Origin: Thiotrichaceae bacterium
GTDB lineage: Bacteria > Pseudomonadota > Gammaproteobacteria > Beggiatoales > Beggiatoaceae
NCBI GenBank assembly: GCA_011391085.1
Contig: JAABRD010000009.1
Location: 62,001 to 126,000 of the forward strand
DNA length: 64,000 nucleotides
Direction of reading: 5' to 3'
Shown: piece after piece, positions 26,502 through 35,611 of the stretch
Layout: every line of letters begins with the position of its first letter
Position numbering within the stretch: the stretch's first letter is position 1
The notes under the pieces: model-generated
What the model was told of the DNA's origin: nothing
Databases searched by the model: none
Seen by the model: only the letters and a program-made list of their open reading frames with translations
Made by a program: the position numbers and the translations under genes

Positions 26502-27374
26502 ATGAAAGGTATCATTCTCGCCGGCGGCGCCGGCACCCGCCTCCACCCGGTCACCCAAGTTGTTTCCAAACAGCTTCTCCCCATTTACGACAAGCCGATG
26601 GTCTATTACCCCTTGACCACCCTGATGTTGGCTGATATTCGAGACATTCTCCTCATTTCCACTCCTCAAGACACACCGCGTTTTGAACAACTGTTGGGGA
26701 ATGGTGAACAATGGGGTATCAACATCCGTTATGTGGTCCAACCTTCTCCCGATGGTCTTGCACAAGCCTTTATTATCGGCCAAACTTTCATTGGTACAGA
26801 CCCTTGCGCCCTGGTGTTAGGAGATAATATTTTCTATGGTCACGACTTCCAGAAAAAAGTTCAACAAGCGGCCCAACTGCAACACGGTGCCATCGTGTTC
26901 GCCTATGCCGTCCAAGACCCAGAACGTTACGGCGTCGTGGCTTTTGATAAAGATGGTAAGGCCGTTAGCCTAGAAGAAAAACCCAAACAACCTAAATCTC
27001 GCTATGCGGTCACAGGTCTCTATTTTTATGACAACGAGGTGGTCAATATTGCCAAACATCTTAAACCGTCAGCCCGTGGCGAACTAGAAATTACAGATGT
27101 CAACAACATTTACTTACAGAAAAATGCGTTGGCGGTAGAAAAAATGGGACGCGGAATGGCTTGGTTAGACACCGGCACCCATGAATCTCTTTTGGAAGCC
27201 TCTGCCTTTGTCCAAACCATCGAAAAACGTCAAGGACTCAAGATTGCGTGCCCAGAAGAAATTGCCTGGCGCAAAGGATATATCAATTCTGACCAACTGG
27301 CCAAATTGGCTGAACCTTTGTCAAAAAGCAGTTATGGACAATATCTCAACCTTTTGTTGGTCCATGAAACATAA
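26502..27374 (+). CDS. rfbA: Glucose-1-phosphate thymidylyltransferase
   Basis: A 290-residue nucleotidyltransferase of the RmlA type, full length. The nucleotide-binding motif [12 protein letters not shown] is at residues 7-18, followed by [26 protein letters not shown] and [20 protein letters not shown]. It makes dTDP-glucose from dTTP and glucose 1-phosphate, the first and feedback-controlled step of the dTDP-deoxysugar pathway, supplying RfbB directly upstream. The start codon follows a run of CACTATCC repeats and no strong ribosome-binding site is visible, so expression may depend on readthrough from rfbB. Confidence 0.97.
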   Translation: MKGIILAGGAGTRLHPVTQVVSKQLLPIYDKPMVYYPLTTLMLADIRDILLISTPQDTPRFEQLLGNGEQWGINIRYVVQPSPDGLAQAFIIGQTFIGTDPCALVLGDNIFYGHDFQKKVQQAAQLQHGAIVFAYAVQDPERYGVVAFDKDGKAVSLEEKPKQPKSRYAVTGLYFYDNEVVNIAKHLKPSARGELEITDVNNIYLQKNALAVEKMGRGMAWLDTGTHESLLEASAFVQTIEKRQGLKIACPEEIAWRKGYINSDQLAKLAEPLSKSSYGQYLNLLLVHET

Positions 27375-27384
27375 GAAACGGACT

Positions 27385-27498
27385 GTAGTGATGCAATGTG
27401 GGTGATATTCATAGAGTTGCCCTCACCCCCGGCCCCTCTCCCCCTGGGAGAGGGGCCGGGGGTGAGGGTGAACCTCTCACCCACATTGCATCACTACC
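27385..27498. repeat. R5 element, complete
   Basis: The clearest R5 copy. Ends GTAGTGATGCAATGTGGGTG and CACCCACATTGCATCACTAC; core CCCTCACCCCCGGCCCCTC, CCCTGGGAGAGGGG and complement. It begins 10 bases after the rfbA stop codon. A short R8 copy (GAAACTTAGTTTCTC) follows at 27505. Confidence 0.9.
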
Positions 27499-27553
27499 CT
27501 TGAAGAAACTTAGTTTCTCTTGAGTACCAATCGTCGAAAAACTGCGACTACAC

Positions 27554-28315
27554 TTACTCAACCACCGACATTAAAAACTGCCCAAACACCCATCCGGTCT
27601 TCTTATTGGCAGTCTCCACTTTATACCAATAATCCTCAACGGTCCCCACTTTTTCATGTTCCTTGGTACGTTCTGACACCGACACCATTGCACCTTTTGC
27701 CAACGTTTCAACCACCGTGGCACTGGTTTTGGGTTCAGCCCGCACATTCACTTTATCACCCAGGGTCACCCGCGGCCCTGTTTTCATCAGAAAACCACCG
27801 AACACCCAACCCGTTTTGTCGTCTTCGGTTTTCACTTGATACCAGTAATCGTTTGCCTTCCCAATCACTTCCTGTTGTTTGGTGCGATCTAAAATTTCCA
27901 CGGTGGTCTGTTTCGCCAATTTTGCCATCTGAGTCCCCGTTTTGCTGGAAGTGGAACGTACCACCACGCCTTCACCGAGAGTCATGCCTTCGCCAGTCTC
28001 GGTTAAGAAGCCACCAAACACCCACCCGGTAGTCTTACCATCGGCAGTTTTCACTTGATACCAATAATCAACCACCTTATCCACCGTCTGCGGTTCCTTC
28101 GAACGTCCAATGACGGTCACATCGACGCCTTTATCCAACGTACCCACTGCCTTAGTACCCGCCTTTGCTTCGGCCCGCACGTTGATTTTATCGCCCAACG
28201 TCTTCATCGTGCCCTCTACAACCGTCGCAGTATCCGCGGCCTGGGCAAGGTGGCCAACACCTAATAGACACACACCTGACGCGATGGAAATACAAATTTT
28301 TCTGAAATTATTCAT
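27554..28315 (-). CDS. Exported protein with three SH3-like domains
   Basis: A 253-residue protein starting at 28315 (MNNFRKICISIASGVCLLG), a signal peptide ending in AQAA; frame is open further upstream but without a credible start. Three bacterial SH3 (SH3_3-type) domains of about 65-70 residues follow, each with the pattern DKINVRAEAKAGTKAVGTL, DYWYQVKT, TGWVFGGFL. Such repeats bind peptidoglycan or proline-rich peptides in the periplasm or cell wall. There is no catalytic domain. The gene stands alone between an R5 element and an R6 array and is convergent with rfbA, so no functional partner can be proposed from context. Confidence 0.85.
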   Translation of the reverse strand: MNNFRKICISIASGVCLLGVGHLAQAADTATVVEGTMKTLGDKINVRAEAKAGTKAVGTLDKGVDVTVIGRSKEPQTVDKVVDYWYQVKTADGKTTGWVFGGFLTETGEGMTLGEGVVVRSTSSKTGTQMAKLAKQTTVEILDRTKQQEVIGKANDYWYQVKTEDDKTGWVFGGFLMKTGPRVTLGDKVNVRAEPKTSATVVETLAKGAMVSVSERTKEHEKVGTVEDYWYKVETANKKTGWVFGQFLMSVVE

Positions 28316-28445
28316 AATGTTAATTAACCTTTGAATGAAGTTAAAATCAAGTATATCTTTGCCAAACAATTTAGTCATATAGCAAAGATTTTTCTATTTT
28401 ACCAAAATCAAAAAAGATAGTGAATAGTGATAACATTTATCTCTT

Positions 28446-28571
28446 GAAGTACGGAATTTATTCCGTATCTCTTGGAGTACGGAATTGATTCCGTTGGAGT
28501 ACGGAATTTATTCCGTTGGAGTACGGAATTTATTCCGTGTCGTCAGGCGGAATAAATTCCGTACTCCAACA
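28446..28571. repeat. R6 array
   Basis: Five palindromic units of the type GGAATTTATTCC or GGAATTGATTCC joined by GTTGGAGTAC, ending in one inverted unit (GGAATAAATTCCGTACTCC). The array ends 8 bases before the stop codon of the minus-strand ATPase gene, so it lies at that gene's 3' end. Confidence 0.85.
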
Positions 28572-28578
28572 GACCGAC

Positions 28579-31272
28579 TCAATCCTTAAAACTCAACGGT
28601 TTATACTGCTTCTGCACCTTCCCTTTCACCAGCCATTCCTTTTGCAACTCTTTTAACGTTTCCGCCATTTCCTTGACTCGTTCAAAAATAATCAAATCTA
28701 ACTTGGATTTTCGTTCATAGTCTTGCACAATCGGTAACAGCGTCTTCTCCACCATCTCAATCATGCTTTTTAAACCGTCTTCCAAACCCGACGGGAGTTG
28801 ATTGATAACATTGACCTCCAGTTGACTGTTCGAAAGGGCCTGAACTAAATTGGGTAAAGCGGCTAAATGCGTAGTCAATTGCTTCATGTCAGTAGCAGAT
28901 GACAGAGTGGTTTGAATATGGTATAAACGTTCTCCCAACACACTCAACTGATTGACCACTCGACTCACTGGGTCTGCGGTACTTTCAGACAGAGTTTGCC
29001 AACGTTGGAACGTGCCCATTATTTCCGCCCACCGGGCCGCTTGAGTGGCCGTCTGTCTGCCACATATTTCGGCCAATTTCAACAAATTTTCTTCCCTACC
29101 CGTAGTCAATAACTGGGCTTCTTTGGTATAATGGTTCATCACCAATTTTTCTACGTTCTCATCCGTCATTTCTGCCGTGACTTGGGCAGTCAACCGATTC
29201 ATGGTGCGATAACTACCTAGCAATTGAAAAGGCGGTGTCATGCGATAAGTGTCCGATTCCTGCATGGAGGTCCAATAATGCTGGTGAACTTTGAATATGA
29301 TGTCTTGAAGACGTAATAATTTTTTCAAAATGGCCCAAATATCCTCCTCCTCCGGCAGAGAAGAAGATAACTTTGGAGTGGAGGCTTCAGCCGGCTGAAA
29401 CTGGGCCAACTGTATCAATTTATCCATATTACTTTCATCCTGAAGAATCAACGGGCCGAGGAGAGGATGGGAAGCCAACGCATTTTCCAAATAACTAAGT
29501 GCAAACAACGATTCTTGACCTTGAGGAATCCTCCCCAAAGAACAAATATCGACCCGTTGTAGCAACGCCGGCGGGAGGTTAGGTATGGTTCCCTGTAAAT
29601 CCAAACTACCAGCCAGAATCAGACCAAAACGGGTTTCTCGCAAATCATAAGTACGAATCTGTCCTGGCCAAACACCTTCCATGGGCCGGCGCCGGTCGGC
29701 CAAAGGAACCAATGCCTGTAAAAACTCCGGGTGACAATATTGAATGTCGTCGACCAGTAACAACACATTATCGCCTATAGCCAAAGCGAACTGAAGTTTC
29801 TCCAATTCCTGCCGGGCAAAAACGTGAGGGGCGATGACGGGGTCAAGGGAAGTGACTGCTGTTCCTAAACGAGAACCATTGACGGTGACAAGTAGCAAGC
29901 CAAGACGCCAGGCGAGGTATTCCACTAGCTGAGTTTTGCCAAAACCAGGGGGAGAGAGTAGGAGTAAGAAAGGAATCCATTCTGGGTGTGGTGGTTGATT
30001 CACAGTACCCAATTGTTTGGCTAGATTATCACCAATGATTGGCAAATGAACTGCCCGGAGTAAATGGTTACAGACGAAAGTTGGAAGCGGTTGACTGTGG
30101 AACTGTTCCACACGTAACCGTTGCGTTGCACCTTCCAGAAACGTTTGACGCCATTGCTGATAAGCCTGAAAAGCGGGAACGTGAACCTTTTTAAAATGTT
30201 GTAAGCGGTCAAAAAATTCATCCAATTGCACCGTGAGGGTCTGATTTTGGAGGCGCGGATGAGTCCCTTTCATATCGGTTACTGCCACCGGCAAAGGTGC
30301 AGAACTGACTCGGCGCGTCACTCGTTTGCCTGTTATCAAGATGGTCACGGCTTCTGGAAGATAATAGCTAACCTCTTGTTCAAGCGCACTGGCAGAACTG
30401 GTTAACCAAGTTTGCACAAGGGCCAATTGTTGAGGTAACACATGTTTGAAAGCGCGTAAATCGTCCTCAAATTGACGACGTTTATCGTGCTTCTCTAACG
30501 CTTGCCAAAAGCCGTCCACCCATTGCTGCGCTTGGGTGCTGGTCGTGAAAGACAAGGAGTCATTTTTTAACTCTTCCACTAGATATTCACTGGCACGTAA
30601 TGCTACCCACTCGTTCCATTCAGGAGAAACGTTTTCTTCTTTAAAAATGGGTTGTTCGCGCAAAAATGTCACCAGTGCGGGAGTCAAGTCTTTCAACAGT
30701 GGATTGGCCAACAGAGGTTCACGGTCTCCTCCAAATAGTGCGTGCAGTTGCGATAACCGTTTGACCGTTCTTTCCCATCTTTTACAGTCTTCTTGAGTCG
30801 CCGAGAAAACCCAAAAAAGTTGGGCAACACTGCGACATAAGGGGGGGAACCGAAGCAATCCCACGGAGGTGAGAAGTGGCCATAATTTCTCTAAAATACG
30901 GGTTGCATCAACATCATGAATACCCAACTCATAGCCTTCGTCAGCATGGTCAGTGACATAATTTGCAATGATACTTTGGAGATTTTCAAAACTGCCAACG
31001 TCGGTTCCTTCCAAATATTTGAATAACAATGAAGCTGCCAAATATTCGCCTCGATAGACTTTGGGAGATTCCGAAACCAAAGACTGTTCTCTATAATTTA
31101 TCAGACCATTTAAATCTGCCTCGTTAACAATTTCAAAAAAATGCGTACCTAAAATGTGCAAGGCCATTCTTTTCTGACCTTGACTATCGTAAGGAACTAG
31201 GGTCAAATCAAACGGTTGCGTATGAACGGGGAAACGGTGTGTACCAAGGGTCACTTCATCAAAAGTAATCAT
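28579..31272 (-). CDS. AAA+ ATPase, DNA-repair-ATPase-like
   Basis: An 897-residue protein. The AAA+ module carries a Walker A (SPPGFGKTQL, about residue 440) and a Walker B (VLLLVDDIQ, about residue 503). The N-terminal half (LVPYDSQGQKRMALHILGTH, SPKVYRGEYLAASLL) and the stretch before the AAA module (RVEQFHSQPLPTFVCNHLL, LPIIGDNLAKQLG) resemble, from memory, the C-terminal half of the very large proteins annotated as DNA repair ATPase. If so, this is a stand-alone version without the usual N-terminal coiled-coil region. The C-terminal 200 residues look helical. It is divergent from uvrB across an R11 palindrome, but a functional link to repair is only suggested. The name is tentative; the ATPase fold is firm. 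Confidence 0.7.
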   Translation of the reverse strand: MITFDEVTLGTHRFPVHTQPFDLTLVPYDSQGQKRMALHILGTHFFEIVNEADLNGLINYREQSLVSESPKVYRGEYLAASLLFKYLEGTDVGSFENLQSIIANYVTDHADEGYELGIHDVDATRILEKLWPLLTSVGLLRFPPLCRSVAQLFWVFSATQEDCKRWERTVKRLSQLHALFGGDREPLLANPLLKDLTPALVTFLREQPIFKEENVSPEWNEWVALRASEYLVEELKNDSLSFTTSTQAQQWVDGFWQALEKHDKRRQFEDDLRAFKHVLPQQLALVQTWLTSSASALEQEVSYYLPEAVTILITGKRVTRRVSSAPLPVAVTDMKGTHPRLQNQTLTVQLDEFFDRLQHFKKVHVPAFQAYQQWRQTFLEGATQRLRVEQFHSQPLPTFVCNHLLRAVHLPIIGDNLAKQLGTVNQPPHPEWIPFLLLLSPPGFGKTQLVEYLAWRLGLLLVTVNGSRLGTAVTSLDPVIAPHVFARQELEKLQFALAIGDNVLLLVDDIQYCHPEFLQALVPLADRRRPMEGVWPGQIRTYDLRETRFGLILAGSLDLQGTIPNLPPALLQRVDICSLGRIPQGQESLFALSYLENALASHPLLGPLILQDESNMDKLIQLAQFQPAEASTPKLSSSLPEEEDIWAILKKLLRLQDIIFKVHQHYWTSMQESDTYRMTPPFQLLGSYRTMNRLTAQVTAEMTDENVEKLVMNHYTKEAQLLTTGREENLLKLAEICGRQTATQAARWAEIMGTFQRWQTLSESTADPVSRVVNQLSVLGERLYHIQTTLSSATDMKQLTTHLAALPNLVQALSNSQLEVNVINQLPSGLEDGLKSMIEMVEKTLLPIVQDYERKSKLDLIIFERVKEMAETLKELQKEWLVKGKVQKQYKPLSFKD

Positions 31273-31298
31273 GTTAATTTTCTCGCTATTAAATTAAG

Positions 31299-31375
31299 GT
31301 AGGGTGGATTAAGCGAAGCGTATCCACCATCTTTATCGAAATTCAGGTGGATACGCTTCGCTTAATCCACCCTAC
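31299..31375. repeat. R11 palindrome in the divergent ATPase/uvrB region
   Basis: GTAGGGTGGATTAAGCGAAG, CGTATCCACC and the exact complement, with a 16-base loop. It occupies most of the space between the two divergent genes, so the promoters of both must lie in or beside it. The same hairpin is the core of the R3 element at 54668-54826. Confidence 0.9.
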
Positions 31376-31396
31376 AATATTCCATATTCTATTCAA

Positions 31397-33385
31397 ATGA
31401 CTCAAACTTTTCAACTACAGGCTAATTATCCCCCCAACGGCGACCAGCCGCAAGCCATTGCGCAATTGATAGAAGGGTTGCAACGTGGGAATAGCCATCA
31501 AATTTTACTCGGTGTCACCGGGTCTGGCAAGACTTTTACCATCGCGAATGTGATACAAGCGGTGCAACGGCCAACCTTAATTCTCGCACCTAATAAAACG
31601 TTGGCCGCCCAATTGTATGGTGAGATGCGTGATTTTTTTCCGAATAATGCGGTAGAATATTTTGTCTCCTATTACGATTATTATCAACCAGAAGCGTATA
31701 TGCCGGCGTCTGACACTTATATTGAAAAAGACGCTTCTATTAACGCCCACATTGAACAGATGCGGTTGTCAGCGACTAAGGCCCTTCTGGAAAGACCTGA
31801 TGCCATTATTGTCGCCACGGTGTCAGCGATTTATGGTTTAGGCGACCCGCAGTGGTACATGCAAATGGTACTCCACCTCATTCGTGGCGAGAAGATTGAC
31901 CAACGTTTTCTCTTACGACGGCTGACGGAACTTCAGTATACTCGCAATGAGACGGTCTTGGAACGAGGGACTTATCGGGTGCGGGGGGAAGTCATTGATA
32001 TTTATCCGGCGGAATCGGAACGGGATGCAATTCGCGTGGAATTGTTTGATGAGGAGATTGAGGGATTAAGTTATTTTGATCCGTTGACGGGGCAGGTGTT
32101 ACGGCGCACGTCGCGGTTGACCATTTATCCCAAAACGCATTACGTCACCCCGCGTCACGTCCTCTTGCAAGCCTTGGAGGAGATAAAAAGTGAACTGAAA
32201 CAACGGCGTGAGGAACTCTATGCGTTAAATAAATTGGTGGAAGTCCAACGATTGGAACAACGGACGTTATTTGATTTGGAAATGATTACCGAAATTGGTT
32301 ATTGCAGTGGTATTGAGAATTATTCACGTTATTTGTCGCAACGGCAACCTGGGGAACCACCTCCCACTTTATTTGACTATTTGCCAGACCAGGCGTTGCT
32401 GGTGGTGGATGAAAGTCATGTCACCATTCCCCAATTGGGAGGAATGTATCGGGGTGACCGGTCTCGTAAAGAAACGCTGGTAGAATATGGCTTTCGCCTC
32501 CCCTCGGCATTGGATAATCGCCCGTTGACTTTTGCAGAATTTGAAAAATTAGCCCCGCCAATGATTTTCACTTCGGCCACGCCTGGACCGTATGAGTATG
32601 AACATACGAAGCAGGTGGTCGAACAATTGGTACGTCCCACTGGTCTTGTGGATCCAGAAGTAGAAATTCGTCCGATTGCGACTCAAGTCGACGATGTTCT
32701 TTCCGAAATCAACAAACGAGTGGCCCGGTCGGAACGAGTTCTCATCACCACTTTGACGAAACGGATGGCGGAAGATTTGACCGAATATTTAACCGAACAT
32801 GGCGTGAAAGTGCGTTATCTACATTCAGATGTGAACACAGTGGAACGGGTCGAAATTATTCGCGACTTGCGGTTAGGTGTTTTTGATGCGTTAGTCGGTA
32901 TCAATCTCCTCCGCGAAGGATTAGACTTGCCAGAAGTCTCCTTGGTAGCTATTTTGGATGCAGATAAAGAAGGTTTTTTACGTTCGGAACGGTCATTGAT
33001 TCAAACCGTGGGGAGGGCGGCCCGACATTTACATGGTAAGGCGATTTTGTATGCAGATAGAGTGACCACGGCGATGCAACGGGCGTTGGCAGAAATGGAA
33101 CGGCGGCGCGTGAAACAGTTGGCTTATAATAAGAAACATCGGATTACGCCTCGCAGTGTCGAGAAGGCGATTAAAGATATTTTGGAACCTGATCGATTGG
33201 ATACCGGTAAATCGAAAAAATCTGCCAAAGGAATCGATTTGCTTCCTACTGAATTGACCTTGTTATCTCCTGAACAGTTAGCCAAGCAGATAAAACAGTT
33301 GGAAAAGCAAATGTATCAATATGCGGAACTGTTGGAATTTGAGAAGGCGGCGCAGGTGCGGGATGAGATTCGGAGAATGATATAG
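31397..33385 (+). CDS. uvrB: Excinuclease ABC subunit B
   Basis: A 662-residue protein of normal UvrB length. Helicase motif I GVTGSGKT is at residues 39-46, the beta-hairpin region contains [15 protein letters not shown], motif II is [10 protein letters not shown], and motifs V and VI read [14 protein letters not shown] and QTVGRAARH. The C-terminal UVR domain ([19 protein letters not shown]) that binds UvrC is present. UvrB loads on damaged DNA with UvrA and recruits UvrC for dual incision in nucleotide excision repair. An R3 element begins one base after the stop codon, so the element may provide the 3' end of the transcript. Confidence 0.98.
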   Translation: MTQTFQLQANYPPNGDQPQAIAQLIEGLQRGNSHQILLGVTGSGKTFTIANVIQAVQRPTLILAPNKTLAAQLYGEMRDFFPNNAVEYFVSYYDYYQPEAYMPASDTYIEKDASINAHIEQMRLSATKALLERPDAIIVATVSAIYGLGDPQWYMQMVLHLIRGEKIDQRFLLRRLTELQYTRNETVLERGTYRVRGEVIDIYPAESERDAIRVELFDEEIEGLSYFDPLTGQVLRRTSRLTIYPKTHYVTPRHVLLQALEEIKSELKQRREELYALNKLVEVQRLEQRTLFDLEMITEIGYCSGIENYSRYLSQRQPGEPPPTLFDYLPDQALLVVDESHVTIPQLGGMYRGDRSRKETLVEYGFRLPSALDNRPLTFAEFEKLAPPMIFTSATPGPYEYEHTKQVVEQLVRPTGLVDPEVEIRPIATQVDDVLSEINKRVARSERVLITTLTKRMAEDLTEYLTEHGVKVRYLHSDVNTVERVEIIRDLRLGVFDALVGINLLREGLDLPEVSLVAILDADKEGFLRSERSLIQTVGRAARHLHGKAILYADRVTTAMQRALAEMERRRVKQLAYNKKHRITPRSVEKAIKDILEPDRLDTGKSKKSAKGIDLLPTELTLLSPEQLAKQIKQLEKQMYQYAELLEFEKAAQVRDEIRRMI

Positions 33386-33386
33386 T

Positions 33387-33545
33387 ATAGTAATATTCCT
33401 TCTCATTTGTACCCCCCCCAGCCCCCCCGCACGCGGGGGGGAGTCACTCTCCCCATGGACGGGGGCACTCCCCCCGTGTACGGGGGCACTCCCCCCCGTG
33501 TACGGGGGGGCTGGGGGGGGTATAAATGAGAAGGAATATTACTAT
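33387..33545. repeat. R3 element with C/G-rich core (copy 3)
   Basis: Ends ATAGTAATATTCCTTCTCAT and ATGAGAAGGAATATTACTAT are perfect complements; inside are TTGTACCCCCCCCAGCC and its complement (with ATA replacing ACA) and a centre of tandem CCCCGTGTACGGGGGCACTC units. It starts directly after the uvrB stop codon. Confidence 0.95.
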
Positions 33546-33627
33546 ATGATAAACTTAACTTGAAATAGATACTACCTGCGTGATCCCCAAAATCTATTTG
33601 GGGACCCTTAACTTAGAGGATTACATC

Positions 33628-33909
33628 ATGGACACTCCTTCTCTGACTACCACTCATTTAAAACAGCAAATTCATCAACTCATTGAACAAATGCCCTCCG
33701 AACAGCTACCCACTCTCCTACATTTTTCGGAAGCTATCATGGGGAGAAATAACTCGACGTTCACAGCGTCTCGGCCGCCGGCATCGGGGGAACATCCGTG
33801 GTTAAAATTCGCAGGGATGTCTCAAGATGACCAGGATTGGGAAGAATATCAAGCGGCCATCGCCGAATATCGGCGTGAAATGGATGCCATCCATGGAGAA
33901 AGAGGATGA
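33628..33909 (+). CDS. Antitoxin of a PIN-domain pair
   Basis: A 93-residue protein with AGAGGA 7 bases before the ATG at 33628 (an upstream in-frame ATG lacks a site). The N-terminal half is helical (LKQQIHQLIEQMPSEQLPTL), the middle is low in complexity, and the C-terminus is acidic with paired tryptophans (HPWLKFAGMSQDDQDWEEYQ), the usual toxin-binding peptide. The last bases overlap the PIN toxin start by four (ATGA). This two-part pattern is common for antitoxins of VapC-like toxins in cyanobacteria and sulfur bacteria. I do not recognise a DNA-binding fold with certainty. Confidence 0.75.
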   Translation: MDTPSLTTTHLKQQIHQLIEQMPSEQLPTLLHFSEAIMGRNNSTFTASRPPASGEHPWLKFAGMSQDDQDWEEYQAAIAEYRREMDAIHGERG

Positions 33910-34328
33910 GTTTATACATTCTTGATACAGACCACGTTTCACTGTTTCAACGTAACGATTCGTCAGTGGTGCAACACCTGGCCACGGTGGCGTTCAACTC
34001 CTTGGCGGTCACTATTGTCACGGTAGAGGAACAAATTAGAGGTTATCTGGCCGTCATTAACCAAGCCACCTCTGGAGAAAAACTCATTCGTGCATACGCC
34101 GCCTTACAGGATAGAGTGACGTACTTCAATTCTATCCAAGTGCTACCTTTTGACCAAGTTGCCAACGCTTGCTATGAAACTTTACGTCCACAAAAAATCC
34201 GAATTGGCACTAACGACCTACGGATTGCCGCAATCGTGTTAGCCGTCAACGGGGTGCTAGTCACTCGAAATTGGAAAGATTTTGCGCAAGTACCACATTT
34301 GAAGTTAGTTGATTGGACCATTCTTTAA
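33906..34328 (+). CDS. VapC-like PIN-domain toxin
   Basis: A 140-residue PIN-domain ribonuclease. Acidic residues expected for metal binding are present: YILDTDHVSLF near the N-terminus, TVEEQIRG in the middle, GTNDLRIAAIVLA and TRNWKDFAQVP toward the end. Toxins of this group typically cleave tRNA or rRNA and are held inactive by the partner encoded just upstream, with which it overlaps by four bases. The catalytic set looks complete, so the pair is probably functional. It opens a run of accessory genes extending to 38.5 kb. Confidence 0.85.
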   Translation: MSLYILDTDHVSLFQRNDSSVVQHLATVAFNSLAVTIVTVEEQIRGYLAVINQATSGEKLIRAYAALQDRVTYFNSIQVLPFDQVANACYETLRPQKIRIGTNDLRIAAIVLAVNGVLVTRNWKDFAQVPHLKLVDWTIL

Positions 34329-34338
34329 CCAGCCAACT

Positions 34339-34416
34339 AGGGTGGGCAACTGGGTTGTCGTTGCCCACCCTGAATAGTAGAGAAACTAAGTTTCGGAAAG
34401 CAAACTTAGTTTCTTT
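34339..34416. repeat. R9 hairpin and R8 palindrome
   Basis: AGGGTGGGCAACTGG and GTTGCCCACCCT form a hairpin (34340-34372), followed by AGAAACTAAGTTTCGG and AAACTTAGTTTCT (34381-34416). Both lie after the PIN toxin stop codon. Confidence 0.7.
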
Positions 34417-34418
34417 CT

Positions 34419-34461
34419 CAAAAAAAAAGACCTTGAAGGTTTTTCACCACTTCAAGGTCTT
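34419..34461 (-). terminator. Intrinsic terminator of the exported protein gene
   Basis: Read on the minus strand: AAGACCTTGAAG, an 11-base loop, CTTCAAGGTCTT, then a run of T (the A-run at 34420-34428). This is a 12-base perfect stem with a U-tract, 16 bases after the stop codon of the gene at 34477-35367, and the best conventional terminator in the window. Confidence 0.8.
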
Positions 34462-34476
34462 CTAAACTCATCGGTC

Positions 34477-35367
34477 TTATTGCACCACTTTGACTCGAGT
34501 CATATCTAAATCAAATGTGAACGTTGACGGTTGTTGCACCATATAGACTTCATAAGTCTGCATGATGCCAAAGGCGCCTGGGACATCTACCATGGGGATA
34601 TATAATTCCCCGGTGCCTGGATTAAAGTCGGCATGTGCCCCATTCGTGCTAGTACCCGTCACGTTGATTCCACAGGAGGCAGGGTCACTCACACATTGTT
34701 GGATGCCGGCTTGTTTGCCAGATTCAAAATAATCCGTTGTGGAAAGGTCAGTAGTGTCTTCAGGGACGGTTGAGGAAAGTTCTGTCGTATCCTCAGACTT
34801 ATCGTTGCCAGTTAATTCGTAAATACGGTCGGCATTATCAATACCACTAATAACCAACTGCGTATAAATGTCAGAATTTGACCAAGTGGTTTGGGCCGCA
34901 ACCATATTGTTGATAGACAAACTCGCACGGTCTCCTTCAACAGACCATTTAACCGTATTTTTGGTTTTCGCTGAGGAAGAATGCCAGTCCCACTCTGATA
35001 AATTAAGCAATTCCGTTCCAAAACCCTTGACCTCATCGTAATAAGAATCCCATAACCAAATGTCGTTCTCATTTTCAGTGGTTAGAAAAAATTTTATGGA
35101 AGGGTCCCAATTGCCTACCATGGTAATTTCAAAATTGGTCGATAGTTGAATCGGAATATCTAGTCTGCCACCACCTTTAAGTCCAGAGAGATACTTGACG
35201 CCGTTGGTTTCATCTGCTTCAATATTCAAGTTTTCTCCCAATGTTGTACCCTCTGGAGATGTAGCAATCCCTAAATCAAAGTTAGCCGCCACCGCCGCTT
35301 CTGGTCCCAGCAACAGCAACCATGCCTCAAAAAAAGTGCTGATAAAACAGTACCTTACTTTCTTCAT
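34477..35367 (-). CDS. Exported protein with conserved C-terminal module
   Basis: A 296-residue protein. The ATG at 35367 is chosen because AGAGGAA lies 6 bases upstream and because it opens a signal peptide (MKKVRYCFISTFFEAWLLLL, ending in AVAA). The middle is beta-rich (NFEITMVGNWDPSIKFFLTT, TVKWSVEGDRASLSINN), then a Thr/Ser-rich stretch and ESGKQAGIQQCVSDPASCG with two cysteines. The end (GELYIPMVDVPG, TYEVYMVQQP, FTFDLDMTRV) matches the C-terminal module of the propeller protein at 19388-21001. I infer an extracellular or periplasmic protein; the ligand is unknown. It is divergent from the HTH gene at 35612 across a region with two direct repeats. Confidence 0.75.
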   Translation of the reverse strand: MKKVRYCFISTFFEAWLLLLGPEAAVAANFDLGIATSPEGTTLGENLNIEADETNGVKYLSGLKGGGRLDIPIQLSTNFEITMVGNWDPSIKFFLTTENENDIWLWDSYYDEVKGFGTELLNLSEWDWHSSSAKTKNTVKWSVEGDRASLSINNMVAAQTTWSNSDIYTQLVISGIDNADRIYELTGNDKSEDTTELSSTVPEDTTDLSTTDYFESGKQAGIQQCVSDPASCGINVTGTSTNGAHADFNPGTGELYIPMVDVPGAFGIMQTYEVYMVQQPSTFTFDLDMTRVKVVQ

Positions 35368-35428
35368 AAAAAATTCCTCTTGTGTTTTCAAAAAACAACT
35401 CTATAATATGAATAGTTTGCCCCATAAA

Positions 35429-35576
35429 CAATCAACTATGGTTGTAAAATGGGTTGATTTTGGGTTGTCAAGTTTGGTGCGAGGCGAATTGAGAGGCTAA
35501 CCCTATAAGGTGCGGGATGATTTTCTAAACACAAGCAACCGTGGTTGTAAAATGGATTGATTTTGGGTTGTAAAGT
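35429..35576. promoter_or_regulatory. Two 45-bp direct repeats, candidate operators
   Basis: Copies at 35429-35473 and 35532-35576 differ at about five positions and share the core GGTTGTAAAATGG and TTGATTTTGGGTTGT. Each contains an imperfect palindrome, CAACTATGGTTG in the first and CAACCGTGGTTG in the second. They lie between the divergent exported-protein gene and the HTH gene. The HTH protein encoded 36 bases downstream is the obvious candidate to bind them, but this is inference. Confidence 0.45.
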
Positions 35577-35611
35577 GACGAATTAACTTTCAAAACTATG
35601 TAAGGTGAATC

